DNA from: Anaerobacillus alkalidiazotrophicus | GTDB lineage: Bacteria; Bacillota; Bacilli; Bacillales_H; Anaerobacillaceae | Length of the DNA stretch: 64,000 nt | Assembly (NCBI RefSeq): GCF_001866055.1 | Contig: NZ_MLQS01000017.1 | Location: forward strand, 249,500 to 313,499 | Direction: 5' to 3' | Shown: positions 45,382-54,821 of the stretch, one piece after another | Position numbering within the stretch: the first letter of the stretch is position 1 | How the letters are laid out: each line of letters opens with the position of its first letter | Translations under genes and position numbers: made by a program | The notes under the pieces: model-generated | Told to the model about the DNA's origin: nothing | The model's database searches: none | The model's input: only the letters and a program-made list of their open reading frames with translations

Positions 45382-46323
45382 TTGACGTTAATTATAGATG
45401 CGGATCAAGGAGACCGTTTGATTGGCTTCTACCTTATTAAAGAATTGCAACAAAAAATAGCGACAAATGGTTCAGAGTATTTCGATCTGGTGTTAGGTGA
45501 TCGTTCTGGAGTAATCTCGGCAAAGCTTTGGGATATTTCTGAAGAGCAAAAAACATCTTTTGAAGTAAAAAAAATTGTTAAAGTGGATGGTATAGTTACA
45601 ATTTTTCGAAATCAAAGGCAGATACAAATCCAACGAATTCGTTTATCTACCCCAGAAGATAGTATTGATATACAATCCCTAGTACAAATGCCGTGCACTT
45701 CAAGAGAAGAGTTATGGCAAGAACTAAGAATGATGATTGAAGAAATACATTCACCGACTTTAAACAAAATTGTTAAAGCGATATTAATAAATAAAGACAT
45801 ACGTGATAATTTAACCACGCTGCCTGCTGGCAAAACAATGCATCATGCATACTATGCTGGCCTATTAGAGCATATTGTAACATTGATGCGATCTGCATTA
45901 CAGCTTTTTCCCGTATATCCTCAATTGAATAAAGACTTAATCCTAGCTACTTGTCTATTACATGATATAGGGAAAACTAAGGAGCTTGCAGATCCAATTG
46001 TTCCTGAATATACAACTGAAGGAGAGTTAATGGGACATATAGTATTAGGCATTGAGATTATAAACGAAGCTGCTAGTGAGGCAGGAGTTTCGATAAGTGA
46101 TGAGGAATTATTAGCTTTAAAGCATTGTATATTAAGTCATCATGGAGACGTTGATTTAGGCTACGGAAGTGCAGTTTCTGGGAAAATACCAGAAGCAATC
46201 TTTTTTCATTATTTAGATCAAATTGATGCGAAACTAAACGCGATGAAGTTAGCATGTCAAAGTACGAATGATGCTTGGGTTTATTCTCCTATTTTAAAGA
46301 GGAAAATACAAAATAATAGATAG
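45382..46323 (+). CDS. YhaM-like 3'-5' exoribonuclease (OB fold plus HD domain)
   Basis: Predicted to trim RNA or single-stranded DNA from the 3' end. 313 residues: N-terminal OB fold (SEYFDLVLGDRSGVISAKLW), then an HD phosphohydrolase domain with HHAYYAGLLEH and LLHDIGKTKEL. A later SHHGDVDLGYGS matches the family's His-rich end. The start is uncertain: TTG 45382 is eight bases after AAAAGGTGG, while GTG 45370/45373 overlap that site. It resembles YhaM/Cbf1 but is at a non-standard locus. Confidence 0.8.
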   Translation: MTLIIDADQGDRLIGFYLIKELQQKIATNGSEYFDLVLGDRSGVISAKLWDISEEQKTSFEVKKIVKVDGIVTIFRNQRQIQIQRIRLSTPEDSIDIQSLVQMPCTSREELWQELRMMIEEIHSPTLNKIVKAILINKDIRDNLTTLPAGKTMHHAYYAGLLEHIVTLMRSALQLFPVYPQLNKDLILATCLLHDIGKTKELADPIVPEYTTEGELMGHIVLGIEIINEAASEAGVSISDEELLALKHCILSHHGDVDLGYGSAVSGKIPEAIFFHYLDQIDAKLNAMKLACQSTNDAWVYSPILKRKIQNNR

Positions 46324-46445
46324 TTGAGTAAACTTCATATTTTAATGTAACGGTAGAATCGAACTAATATGGTAACCGTGTAAAAATCTGTAGTATAGCT
46401 TCTTAAATATAAATTGTGAAAATTGCATGTAAGGGAGTGGAGGAA

Positions 46446-47297
46446 TTGGAATTAAAAGGTCGTAAAAAAAACGTTTGGGAAGAAATTAAAAAGTGGGAAC
46501 ATTTGTATTTTGATAAAGGAGAAACAAATTCCCTCAACTCATTTGAAGAAAACTTCAATAATATAATAAAATCTTGGCGACCTGAAGTTCAAAAAAAACT
46601 ATTACAGGCTGTTGATAGCATGATTTTTCATACATATTCAATCATTCAAGACAACCAATTCGATCAAAAGACTATCTCGAAAATTTTAGAACAAGGTAGA
46701 GTATTCCGTAGTGATGTTGAGAATATTAATGATATGAAAAAGTTGACAATCGATCAGCTTCGCTATATAACAAATAAGTTCCTAGCAAAGCAACGACTAG
46801 TTTCTCTTACCCAGGGCGGAACATTAGGAATTGGTGGGTTACCATTAGTAGTATTAGATTTACCACTATTATTGTTAGTAAATTTACGTTCAATACAACT
46901 AACTGCAATGACGTATGGTTACGATTTAAGAAAGCCATATGAAGTAATGCTAGCCCTGAAAGTTTTTCATGTTTCAACTTTGCCAAAAACATTGCAAAAA
47001 CAAGGTTGGAACAAATTGTTACTAGAGTTAGATTCTTGTGAGGATGAATGGATCTTTTTCGATGAAAAAACAAGTGGTGAGTCCCTAGTATGTTTACAAC
47101 AACCGATTAAGCAACTTACTAAAGGACTTTTAGTACTTATGTTAAAGAAGAAAACAATACAAGGAGTACCTATTTTAGGGATTGCTGCAGGTGCATCAGC
47201 GAACTATTTCTTTACCAAACAAGTCTCGAATATCGCTCATAACTTTTATCAGAAACGATTTTTATTAGAAGAAAAAATGATTAGTGAAAAACAATAA
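46446..47297 (+). CDS. EcsC family protein
   Basis: 283 residues of the EcsC family, named for the third gene of the ecs ABC-transporter operon; its biochemical role is unknown. The core is FLAKQRLVSLTQGGTLGIGG followed by a hydrophobic stretch LPLLLLVNLRSIQLTAMTYG (about 135-165) and a Gly-rich GVPILGIAAGASANYF near the C-terminus. GGGAG lies eight bases before TTG 46446, the preferred start; GTG 46416 precedes that site. No ecsA or ecsB is nearby. Confidence 0.75.
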   Translation: MELKGRKKNVWEEIKKWEHLYFDKGETNSLNSFEENFNNIIKSWRPEVQKKLLQAVDSMIFHTYSIIQDNQFDQKTISKILEQGRVFRSDVENINDMKKLTIDQLRYITNKFLAKQRLVSLTQGGTLGIGGLPLVVLDLPLLLLVNLRSIQLTAMTYGYDLRKPYEVMLALKVFHVSTLPKTLQKQGWNKLLLELDSCEDEWIFFDEKTSGESLVCLQQPIKQLTKGLLVLMLKKKTIQGVPILGIAAGASANYFFTKQVSNIAHNFYQKRFLLEEKMISEKQ

Positions 47298-47368
47298 AAA
47301 ATACATGAAAACTCCTTTAATAGCTTATTCTAAAATGTATAGAATTGAAGGGTAGTAAAGGGGTTTTT

Positions 47369-48199
47369 ATGGAGAAACATTTTGTTTATATAGATGGTAC
47401 AAAAATTTATTATGAGGATAGTCTTCATGGAAAAGATGTTTTAGTATGCCTTCATGGTTTTATTAGCTCATCTTTGTGTTGGTATCCGATTATGAAACAT
47501 ATGACAAAGTTTTTTCGGGTGATTGCCTTTGATCTTCCTGGCTTTGGACAAACTGTATCAAGTCATGATTTTGAATACACTTTAACAAACTATGGGTTAC
47601 TAACAATTAGCTTTATTGAGAAACTAGGACTTAATAAAGTTCATTTAGTAGGACATTCGCTTGGTGGACAAATTGCTCTTCAAGCAGCTTTAAAAAAACC
47701 TAATCTTTTTCATAAGTTATTTTTAATAGGAGCGTCTGCCCAAAGAAAACGTCCTTCGAAAATTGCACGACTTTTTTGTTGCATTCCATTTGCTGATGAA
47801 GCCGCATTTCGCTTTTATTTTCAAGATCGTATGGTAGACATCGCTATTTCTAAAGTTTTAGCAGGTGGAGTTGGCTTAGAAGGCGAGATATTACAACCTT
47901 ATATTGATACATGTAAAAAGAGAGAAGTTATTCAAGCTGTTCTTAAATTGGGAAAAGAACGAGAAGATGATATGAAGGAAAGCGATCTGAAAACTATTTG
48001 TCATGATACATATTTGTTGTGGGGGAGAGAAGACCAAGTAGTATCACTTAAAGAGGGGGAATTTTTAAATCAAAACCTAATAAATTCTACGTTAGCAATT
48101 ATTGAGCACTGTGGACATCTCCCTATGGAAGAATATCCATTTACAGTATTGCATCACCTTTATTCATTTTTTATTCCAAATTACCGTAACCAAACCTGA
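47369..48199 (+). CDS. Alpha/beta hydrolase
   Basis: 276 residues of the alpha/beta hydrolase fold, substrate unknown. The oxyanion motif is LVCLHGFISS, the nucleophile Ser is in VGHSLGGQIAL, the acid is in LWGREDQVVSL and the catalytic His is in EHCGHLPMEEYP. The lid region (about 130-190) is Cys/Phe-rich. AAAGGGG precedes ATG 47369, so the frame from 47345 is trimmed. It is 71 bp after the EcsC gene and may be co-transcribed. Confidence 0.85.
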   Translation: MEKHFVYIDGTKIYYEDSLHGKDVLVCLHGFISSSLCWYPIMKHMTKFFRVIAFDLPGFGQTVSSHDFEYTLTNYGLLTISFIEKLGLNKVHLVGHSLGGQIALQAALKKPNLFHKLFLIGASAQRKRPSKIARLFCCIPFADEAAFRFYFQDRMVDIAISKVLAGGVGLEGEILQPYIDTCKKREVIQAVLKLGKEREDDMKESDLKTICHDTYLLWGREDQVVSLKEGEFLNQNLINSTLAIIEHCGHLPMEEYPFTVLHHLYSFFIPNYRNQT

Positions 48200-48204
48200 T
48201 AAAT

Positions 48205-48290
48205 TTTATCCCACTCTTAAGGGGCAGTAAGTTAATCTAACAATCAGTGGAGATGAAGGAAAACCCCTACTGATTGAAGTTCAGCTTTAT
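48205..48290 (+). repeat. 216-bp element, 86-bp deletion derivative
   Basis: The left end TTTATCCCACTCTTAAGGGG plus CAGTAAG joins directly to the hairpin-3 part (CTAACAATCAGTGGAGATGA to CAGCTTTAT). Hairpins 1 and 2 are missing. It follows the hydrolase stop codon by five bases. Confidence 0.75.
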
Positions 48291-48291
48291 A

Positions 48292-48420
48292 TTACAGATT
48301 TTCTGTACAAGGTACAATATCTGGCTGTGTTGGGTGCGCTTTCATCAAGATGTAGTTTGGTGTCCCTTGATTAATTGGATTAGGAAATTCATTTAAGTGA
48401 ATAAAATTTGATAAAAATAT
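48292..48420 (-). pseudogene. Possible gene remnant, C-terminal fragment
   Basis: A minus-strand open stretch of 42 codons ending at TAA 48294-48292 reads NEFPNPINQGTPNYILMKAH then PTQPDIVPCTENL. It has a protein-like composition but no start codon or ribosome-binding site. The family is not recognised. It could be chance, or the tail of a gene destroyed beside the repeat insertion. Confidence 0.25.
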
Positions 48421-48504
48421 TTATATTTTTTTATGATTCTGTATTGCAAATTTTATAATTTGTTGATAAAGTAGTGATTAGTTATTAATGTATAAAAAGT
48501 CAGT
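48396..48504 (+). promoter_or_regulatory. Two candidate ARG boxes upstream of argG
   Basis: Against the recalled 18-bp box CATGAATAAAAATTCAAG, 48487-48504 matches at 13 positions and 48396-48413 at 12. ArgR/AhrC would repress argGH when arginine is plentiful. Spacing of about 91 bp would suit looping. A weak hairpin (GAGGTT with AACCCTC) lies at 48513-48535. Confidence 0.45.
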
Positions 48505-48601
48505 ATAAATGAGAGAGGTTGTTAAACCCTCTTTTCTTTTAAAAACTTATGTATAATTATAATGATAATAGTATCAATATTCATAAACGGGGGAATTAAA
48601 A

Positions 48602-49810
48602 ATGAGTAAACCGAAAGTTGTCTTAGCTTATTCTGGTGGATTAGATACATCAGTTGCTATTAAATGGATTGGAGATCAAGGGTATGATGTAATTGCTGTA
48701 TGTCTTGATGTAGGTGAAGGTAAGGACTTGGATTTTATTAAAGAAAAAGCACTAAAAGTTGGTGCTATTCAGTCTTATACAGTAGATGCAAAGAAAGAAT
48801 TTGCTGAGGATTTTGTTTTGCCAGCATTACAGGCTCATACAATGTACGAAGATAAATATCCATTGGTATCCGCTCTTTCACGTCCGTTAATTTCAAAGAA
48901 ATTAGTGGAAATCGCTAACCAAGTGGGAGCAAGCGCAGTAGCCCACGGTTGTACTGGAAAAGGAAACGACCAAGTTCGTTTTGAAGTTTCTATTCAATCT
49001 CTAAATCCAGACTTAGAGGTTTTAGCACCTGTACGTGAATGGGGCTGGAGTCGTGATGAAGAAATTGAGTATGCAAAACAACATAACATTCCAATTCCAG
49101 TTAACTTGGATAATCCGTATTCGGTAGACCAAAACCTATGGGGTAGAGCTAATGAGTGTGGAATTTTAGAAGACCCATGGGCAACTCCACCAGAAGGTGC
49201 TTATGAATTAACAGCACCATTAGAAGAAACACCAGATGAGCCAGAAATTATTGAAATTGGCTTTGAACAAGGTGTTCCAAAAACAATTAACGACAAAGCA
49301 TTTGAGCTTGATCAATTAATTTTAGAGCTTAATATTATTGCTGGTAAACACGGTGTTGGTCGTATTGATCACGTAGAAAACCGTTTAGTAGGAATTAAAT
49401 CACGTGAAGTTTATGAGTGCCCAGGTGCAATGACATTATTAAAAGCTCATAAAGAACTAGAGGATTTAACGTTAACAAAGGACGTTGCTCATTTCAAACC
49501 TGTTGTTAGTAAGAAACTAACAGAAATGATTTATGATGGACTTTGGTTCTCGCCGTTAATGCCTGCCTTGCAAGCATTTTTAAAAGAAACACAAAAAACA
49601 GTAACGGGAACAGTGCGTGTAAAATTATTTAAAGGGCATGCTATTGTAGAAGGCCGTAAGTCAGAATTCTCTTTGTATGATGAAAAGCTTGCAACATATT
49701 CAACTGATGATGAGTTTGACCATAGTGCTGCAGTTGGATTTATTAAGCTTTGGGGCTTACCTACAAAAGTTAGCAGCATGGTTACAAAGAAGGGAGTCAA
49801 TCAACTGTGA
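48602..49810 (+). CDS. argG: Argininosuccinate synthase
   Basis: It joins citrulline and aspartate using ATP, the penultimate step of arginine synthesis. 402 residues with the N-terminal PP-loop [31 protein letters not shown] and [21 protein letters not shown] precedes the ATG. Its TGA overlaps the argH start by four bases. Confidence 0.97.
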   Translation: MSKPKVVLAYSGGLDTSVAIKWIGDQGYDVIAVCLDVGEGKDLDFIKEKALKVGAIQSYTVDAKKEFAEDFVLPALQAHTMYEDKYPLVSALSRPLISKKLVEIANQVGASAVAHGCTGKGNDQVRFEVSIQSLNPDLEVLAPVREWGWSRDEEIEYAKQHNIPIPVNLDNPYSVDQNLWGRANECGILEDPWATPPEGAYELTAPLEETPDEPEIIEIGFEQGVPKTINDKAFELDQLILELNIIAGKHGVGRIDHVENRLVGIKSREVYECPGAMTLLKAHKELEDLTLTKDVAHFKPVVSKKLTEMIYDGLWFSPLMPALQAFLKETQKTVTGTVRVKLFKGHAIVEGRKSEFSLYDEKLATYSTDDEFDHSAAVGFIKLWGLPTKVSSMVTKKGVNQL

Positions 49811-51189
49811 CAGCTAAGCTTTGGGGCGGACGTTTTACAAAAAAAGCAGAAAGCTGGGTGGATGCCTTTGGGGCATCCATTGGCTTTGATAAAGAGTTAG
49901 TAAATGAAGATATTGAAGGAAGTATGGCACACATCAAAATGTTAGGAAAGTGTGGTATTGTTCCAAAAGAAGATGTTGAGAAAATATTGACTGGCCTTAC
50001 AGTTATTAAGGAAAGAGCAGAAAAAGGTGAGTTAGAATATAACGTTCAAAATGAAGATATTCATTTAAATATTGAAAAGTTTCTTATTGATGAAATAGGT
50101 GAAGTAGGGGGAAAATTGCATACTGGTAGAAGTAGAAATGATCAAGTTGCAACTGATATGCACCTTTACCTTCGAAATCAGGTGAACGAAATAATGGTTT
50201 CAATAAAACACCTTCAGGAAGCTCTTCTTGGACAGGCGAAACAACATGTGGAAACGATTATTCCTGGTTATACACATATGCAGCGTGCTCAGCCTGTTTC
50301 TTTTGCGCACCATTTAATGGCTTATTTTTGGATGTTAGAGCGTGATTATGAAAGATATGAAGAAAGCATAAAAAGGATAAATATTTCTCCGTTAGGTGCA
50401 GGGGCTCTTGCGGGTACCACTTTTCCAATTGACCGAGCTTTTACAGCGGAATTATTGGGGTTTGATGGTATATATGAAAATAGTATGGACGCGGTTAGTG
50501 ATCGTGATTTTATTATTGAATTTCTAAGTAATTCATCAATGTTGATGATGCATTTATCTCGCCTCTGTGAAGAGATTATCCTTTGGTCTAGTCAAGAGTT
50601 TCAGTTTATTGAACTGGACGATGCCTTTGCGACAGGAAGTAGTATAATGCCACAAAAGAAAAACCCTGATATGGCTGAATTGATTCGTGGGAAAACTGGA
50701 CGAGTTTACGGAAGTTTGTTCTCGCTATTAACTACATTAAAGGGATTACCACTTTCCTATAACAAAGACATGCAAGAAGATAAAGAAGGTATGTTCGATA
50801 CAGTTCATACTGTGAAAGGCAGTCTACAAATCTTTGCTGGGATGATTGAAACGATGAAAGTGTTAGACAATAACATGGAAAAAGCAACGAATGAAGACTT
50901 TTCAAATGCTACTGAACTTGCTGATTACTTAGCGAGTAAAGGAATGCCTTTTAGGGCTGCTCATGAAGTTGTCGGCAAATTAGTACTTCATTGTATTCAG
51001 AATAATAAGTTTTTGTTAGATTTATCAATGGCAGAATTCAAAGAAGCTAGTGAATTATTTGAAGATGATATTTATCACGTACTTGAGCCGAAAACTGTTG
51101 TGGCAAGACGTAACAGTGCAGGTGGTACCGGGTTTAATCAAGTAAAAGAAGCGATTGTTAAGGCTGAAAGCATAATAAATAAGAAGTAA
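49807..51189 (+). CDS. argH: Argininosuccinate lyase
   Basis: It splits argininosuccinate to arginine and fumarate. 460 residues: [21 protein letters not shown] start, [33 protein letters not shown] and the fumarase-superfamily signature [12 protein letters not shown]. The start is GTG in a GTGA overlap with the argG stop, and GGGAG lies about ten bases upstream, consistent with translational coupling. Confidence 0.97.
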   Translation: MTAKLWGGRFTKKAESWVDAFGASIGFDKELVNEDIEGSMAHIKMLGKCGIVPKEDVEKILTGLTVIKERAEKGELEYNVQNEDIHLNIEKFLIDEIGEVGGKLHTGRSRNDQVATDMHLYLRNQVNEIMVSIKHLQEALLGQAKQHVETIIPGYTHMQRAQPVSFAHHLMAYFWMLERDYERYEESIKRINISPLGAGALAGTTFPIDRAFTAELLGFDGIYENSMDAVSDRDFIIEFLSNSSMLMMHLSRLCEEIILWSSQEFQFIELDDAFATGSSIMPQKKNPDMAELIRGKTGRVYGSLFSLLTTLKGLPLSYNKDMQEDKEGMFDTVHTVKGSLQIFAGMIETMKVLDNNMEKATNEDFSNATELADYLASKGMPFRAAHEVVGKLVLHCIQNNKFLLDLSMAEFKEASELFEDDIYHVLEPKTVVARRNSAGGTGFNQVKEAIVKAESIINKK

Positions 51190-51190
51190 C

Positions 51191-51220
51191 AAAAAGAGCT
51201 GATTTTCAGCTCTTTTTTTG
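51191..51220 (+). terminator. Terminator after argH
   Basis: AAAAAGAGCTGA (51191-51202) pairs with TCAGCTCTTTTT (51206-51217). Confidence 0.9.
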
Positions 51221-51258
51221 TTACTAATTTCGTTAAATAGGTAAGTGTTAGTTCTTTT

Positions 51259-51693
51259 CTAATTACGAACTATAAGGACGTCACATTTAGCGCTTCTCGC
51301 AATATATTCTGAAACGCTTCCGATCAGAAGTCTTTCAACGGTATTTAATCCTGTGGCACCTGTAATAATTAAATCAACATTATACCTTTGTGATATATGT
51401 TTGGAAATTTTTACTTTTGGTGAACCAAAGTCTAAAATACACTCTACATCTATTCCGGCCTTTACAACTTCAGCTTTATAAGCTGAAAGCATGTCCTTAG
51501 CGTATTCTTCAGCTCTAGAAACAACAGTTCGATCATATTGTTCAACGGTTGCAAAAGTCCTTGTGTCTACAACGTGAGCAATAAAAATTTTAGCTTGCTC
51601 TTTTTTTGCAACATCAATTGCCTTAAGCAAAGCTTTTTTTGCTTCTTCTGAACCATCTACTGCTACGAGAATTCTTGAATAACTCTTCTCCAT
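51259..51693 (-). CDS. Universal stress protein UspA family
   Basis: 144 residues of the USP fold. It has the N-terminal ILVAVDGSEEAKKAL and the ATP-binding pattern G-2x-G-9x-G-S in ITGATGLNTVERLLIGSVSE, so it belongs to the nucleotide-binding subgroup. The exact role is unknown. AAGGGG supports ATG 51693; the GTG nine bases upstream lies within the ribosome-binding region. Confidence 0.9.
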   Translation of the reverse strand: MEKSYSRILVAVDGSEEAKKALLKAIDVAKKEQAKIFIAHVVDTRTFATVEQYDRTVVSRAEEYAKDMLSAYKAEVVKAGIDVECILDFGSPKVKISKHISQRYNVDLIITGATGLNTVERLLIGSVSEYIARSAKCDVLIVRN

Positions 51694-51836
51694 GGATTCC
51701 ACCCCTTTTTATAAGATAATGAAAGCCTTTTCGTACTAAGTATAACATGGAATATCAGATTGTTAAATTAAAGGTCGTGTCATAAATTGAGAAAGTTTGT
51801 TGAATAATATTTAAGAGGAAAAGGGAGGTGGTATTA

Positions 51837-51980
51837 TTGAAAGAGCAAGAAATTAAAAATATAATTTTTGATGAAGAGGGAGAAGCGATTATTAGGCAAC
51901 AACTGTTAGATTCCTATTACGAAGGAACAACAGAAACAAAAAAGAGAAATGATACTTATAACAATACTGATAATAAATAA
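51837..51980 (+). CDS. 47-residue hypothetical protein
   Basis: TTG 51837 follows AAGGGAGGTGG with good spacing and opens 47 codons beginning MKEQEIKNIIFDEEGEAIIR, then QQLLDSYYEG and a polar tail. The strong ribosome-binding site and the perfect terminator after it support a real gene. It may correspond to the small gene downstream of argH in B. subtilis (ytzD), but I cannot confirm that. Confidence 0.6.
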   Translation: MKEQEIKNIIFDEEGEAIIRQQLLDSYYEGTTETKKRNDTYNNTDNK

Positions 51981-51990
51981 TTTTATTAAT

Positions 51991-52030
51991 AATACTCACC
52001 TTGGTATAAAGTGCCAAGGTGAGTATTATT
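51991..52030 (+). terminator. Terminator after the 47-residue gene
   Basis: AATACTCACCTTGG (51991-52004) pairs perfectly with CCAAGGTGAGTATT (52014-52027). Confidence 0.85.
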
Positions 52031-52151
52031 GTTCTAAATAAGACATTCTTTTTTACATATAATTTACATACTTCTATAATAGTGCTAAGAACAATTGAGA
52101 ATAACTTGTTTTAGTTTTTAAATAAATAAAAATATGGGGAGGAGTTTTTCT

Positions 52152-52910
52152 ATGCGTCATGTTTTAATCACAGCTGGAACAAAAGGTTTAGGGAAAAAAA
52201 TTTCTGAACAGATGTTAGAAAAGGGGCATATGGTTACGATTAGTTATAGAAGCGACCAAGAAGCTGTTAAGCAGCTTTCAAAGGAATGGAAAAAATATGA
52301 GGGTTTTTTTCAATTTTTTCAAGCAGATGTAACTAAAAAGGAAGATTTAGTACATCTTGTTGAAGCTGCAGTGAACTCCTTTGGTGCCATACATATTTTA
52401 ATAAATAATGCTGGTCCGTATGTTTTTCAAAGAAAAAAGTTAGTGGACTATAGTGACTCTGAGTGGTATGAAATGTTGGAAGGTAATTTAAGTAGTGTAT
52501 TTCATTTAATAAGACAAGTTATACCTATGATGAAAAAGGAAAAATTTGGGCGTATTATTACTTGTGGTTTCCAAGGTGCAGAAAGTACTCCAGGCTGGAT
52601 TTATCGTTCAGCGTTTGCAGCTGCTAAAGTAGGGCTTGTTTCGCTAACAAAAACTATTGCGATTGAAGAAGCAGAAAATGGCATAACTGCTAATATGGTT
52701 TGTCCTGGGAATATTGTCGGTAAGATGAAAGAGGCCTCTATTGCACACTCACGGAACCATTTCGATCAGGATACCCCAATTGGAAGATCAGGGACAGGAG
52801 AAGATATTGGGCGGATGATATCGTTTCTTTGTGAAGAAAATTCTGATATGATAACTGGTGCAGTTATTGAAGTGACTGGTGGAGTAGATGTTTTGCATCG
52901 CTATCGTTAG
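52152..52910 (+). CDS. ytkK: Short-chain dehydrogenase/reductase-like protein YtkK
   Basis: 252 residues with an SDR Rossmann fold: nucleotide loop ITAGTKGLGKKI (first Gly replaced by Ala), NNAGPYVF and a C-terminal GAVIEVTGGVDVLHR like FabG. The active-site YxxxK motif reads FAAAK (Phe155, Lys159), and the usual catalytic Ser position near 138-140 reads CGF. A standard dehydrogenase mechanism is therefore doubtful. GGGGAGG supports ATG 52152. The ytkK/ytkL proximity is as in B. subtilis. Confidence 0.8.
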   Translation: MRHVLITAGTKGLGKKISEQMLEKGHMVTISYRSDQEAVKQLSKEWKKYEGFFQFFQADVTKKEDLVHLVEAAVNSFGAIHILINNAGPYVFQRKKLVDYSDSEWYEMLEGNLSSVFHLIRQVIPMMKKEKFGRIITCGFQGAESTPGWIYRSAFAAAKVGLVSLTKTIAIEEAENGITANMVCPGNIVGKMKEASIAHSRNHFDQDTPIGRSGTGEDIGRMISFLCEENSDMITGAVIEVTGGVDVLHRYR

Positions 52911-53031
52911 TAATGAAAGTTGAAGAAGTGCGACATATTAATTTAATTTATTTAAATTGTGTGACCGTAATACAAGTAGCACTTGTATAATTTACCCATT
53001 ATTTACTAATAGTAGTGATGAGGTGATAATA

Positions 53032-53412
53032 ATGTTGAAAAAGTTATTTTTAATATCTTTGATAATTAGTAGTAGCTTTGTTTTAATCCCATCACAAGGA
53101 TTGGCTCTTAATTTGATGGAAAGTTTATACTTAAAGATTTCAATCGTTGAGAATGGTATAGAACATGAGTGGGAATATACTAGTCCAGGTAAGTATGAAT
53201 ATGAAAAAGGTGAGCGTGTAATAAAAACTAAAGTTGCAAAAGAAGAAATGCATTCAATTATCAAAACTTTGAATCTATCCAAAAGTGCTAAAATTGAAGA
53301 CATGGTTAAGATACTGAAACAGGAGAGATTCCCAAAGTTAGAACGCCTCGATATCCGGTGGATGGATGGAGAAAATAAATTATATACATGGGTATGGATT
53401 AAAAATGAGTAG
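53032..53412 (+). CDS. Secreted protein of unknown function
   Basis: 126 residues: N-terminal signal peptide (KKLFLISLIISSSFVLIPSQ, likely cleavage after GLALA-type residues near 27). A small mixed domain follows with SPGKYEYEKGERVIKTKV, MHSIIKTLNL and LDIRWMDGENKLYTWVWI. GATGAGGTGATAAT supports ATG 53032, so the frame from 52957 is trimmed. There are no cysteines. The family is not recognised. Confidence 0.7.
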   Translation: MLKKLFLISLIISSSFVLIPSQGLALNLMESLYLKISIVENGIEHEWEYTSPGKYEYEKGERVIKTKVAKEEMHSIIKTLNLSKSAKIEDMVKILKQERFPKLERLDIRWMDGENKLYTWVWIKNE

Positions 53413-53462
53413 ATATAACTTTAGGTTGAAAGAATAATCCCCTTAAGTTTTGTGATATGTTA

Positions 53463-53506
53463 AAGCTAGAAACAGTGAGGATGAAAAAACTCACTGTTTC
53501 TAGCTT
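53463..53506. terminator. Bidirectional terminator before pepQ
   Basis: A 17-bp stem pairs AAGCTAGAAACAGTGAG (53463-53479) with CTCACTGTTTCTAGCTT (53490-53506) in a convergent gap. Confidence 0.85.
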
Positions 53507-53526
53507 AACTTACTAATTTTAGGTGG

Positions 53527-54624
53527 TTACTTTACTACCAGTAGCTCTTTTGGAAAGCTGGTTAAACTGCGGAAACCGTCTTTTGTAATGACAATATCGT
53601 CTTCTATACGAACGCCTCCTATACTAGGTACATAAATACCTGGTTCAACAGTAAAAACAAACCCTTCTTTTAATAAATCCTGGTTATTTTTGTTCATTGA
53701 AGGAAATTCATGTACTTCAATTCCTAGACCATGTCCAATACGATGTGGAAAATATTCTCCGTAACCAGCTTTTTCTATATAATCTCTTGCTACTGTATCG
53801 ATATCTTCTATTTTTGATCCAACCTTACATAACGATAAAGCCGCATTTTGTGCTTCTAAAACCGTTTCGTAAATATGTCTTTGTTTCTCGCTAACCTCTT
53901 GATAAATTACTGTACGTGTAATATCAGAGCAATATCCATCTAAAACTACTCCAAGATCGAACAAAACAAAATCCCCTCTTTTTATTTTAGTTTGGCCAGG
54001 GTTGCCGTGAGGATCTGCTGTATTAGCTCCTGTTAGGACCATTGTCGAGAAGGACATTTCCCGGACACCTTTGCGTTTTAATTCATATTCAATTAAAGCT
54101 AAAATTTCCATTTCTGTTTTACCTTCTTTAATGGTGTTGACGCCAACCTCAACACCAAAATCTGCAAGTTCAGCAGCTTGTTTTAAAACAGTTAGCTCTT
54201 TTTCATCTTTTATTAGACGTAATGAATTTAACTTATCTTCAATAGAATGAAATTTAGTGTCAGGAAACATATGTGAAAAATTGTTTGCTCGAGAGAAGGA
54301 GATTTGTTCTTTTTCGATAGCGATTGCATGTCCTAATTTATTTTGCCTTTTTAATAGTTGGTGAATTAAGTCCCAAGGATTATCAGTATCACTGTAGCTA
54401 ATAATCTCATATTCCCATCCAGCCGATTTTGCTGGATTTCTTTCCATATTTGGACATATTAGAACTGGTTCATCATTTGGGAATATAAATAAACCAATTA
54501 AACGTTCGTGAGGTTCAGAAAAAAAGCCAGATAAATAAAATACATTTGCTTTTGTTTGGACAAAAGCAAAGTCGTAGTCGTTTTCAGCAAGCCAATTCAT
54601 TAATTTTTTTATACGTATGTTCAT
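53527..54624 (-). CDS. pepQ: Xaa-Pro dipeptidase, peptidase family M24
   Basis: Predicted to cleave X-Pro dipeptides with a two-metal pita-bread domain. 365 residues: creatinase-like N-terminal domain, then metal ligands in LFDLGVVLDGYCSDITRT (two Asp), HRIGHGLGIEVHE (His), FTVEPGIYVP (Glu) and GVRIEDDIVIT (Glu). AGGAAGTGAG precedes ATG 54624; the GTG at 54633 lies in that site. The exact substrate within M24B is inferred. Confidence 0.88.
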   Translation of the reverse strand: MNIRIKKLMNWLAENDYDFAFVQTKANVFYLSGFFSEPHERLIGLFIFPNDEPVLICPNMERNPAKSAGWEYEIISYSDTDNPWDLIHQLLKRQNKLGHAIAIEKEQISFSRANNFSHMFPDTKFHSIEDKLNSLRLIKDEKELTVLKQAAELADFGVEVGVNTIKEGKTEMEILALIEYELKRKGVREMSFSTMVLTGANTADPHGNPGQTKIKRGDFVLFDLGVVLDGYCSDITRTVIYQEVSEKQRHIYETVLEAQNAALSLCKVGSKIEDIDTVARDYIEKAGYGEYFPHRIGHGLGIEVHEFPSMNKNNQDLLKEGFVFTVEPGIYVPSIGGVRIEDDIVITKDGFRSLTSFPKELLVVK

Positions 54625-54821
54625 TTTACTCACTTCCTATTTTAATTTGATAAGGTAAGCATATTTAAAACTGTACCATTTTCTAGAGTGTTTGTTAATT
54701 TTATGCTTCACTTTTTATATTAAAGTTTAACCTTCGTTATAAAAAAATAGAAGGATTATGACGTTTAAAAGCGTAGTAGGTTTGTAAATAAAGTAAATAT
54801 AAAGTTTAGGAGTGATAAATT

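Noticed and set aside
46446..47297. EcsC gene as part of an ABC-transporter operon
   Set aside because: No ecsA or ecsB homologue is adjacent; only the domain family is shared.
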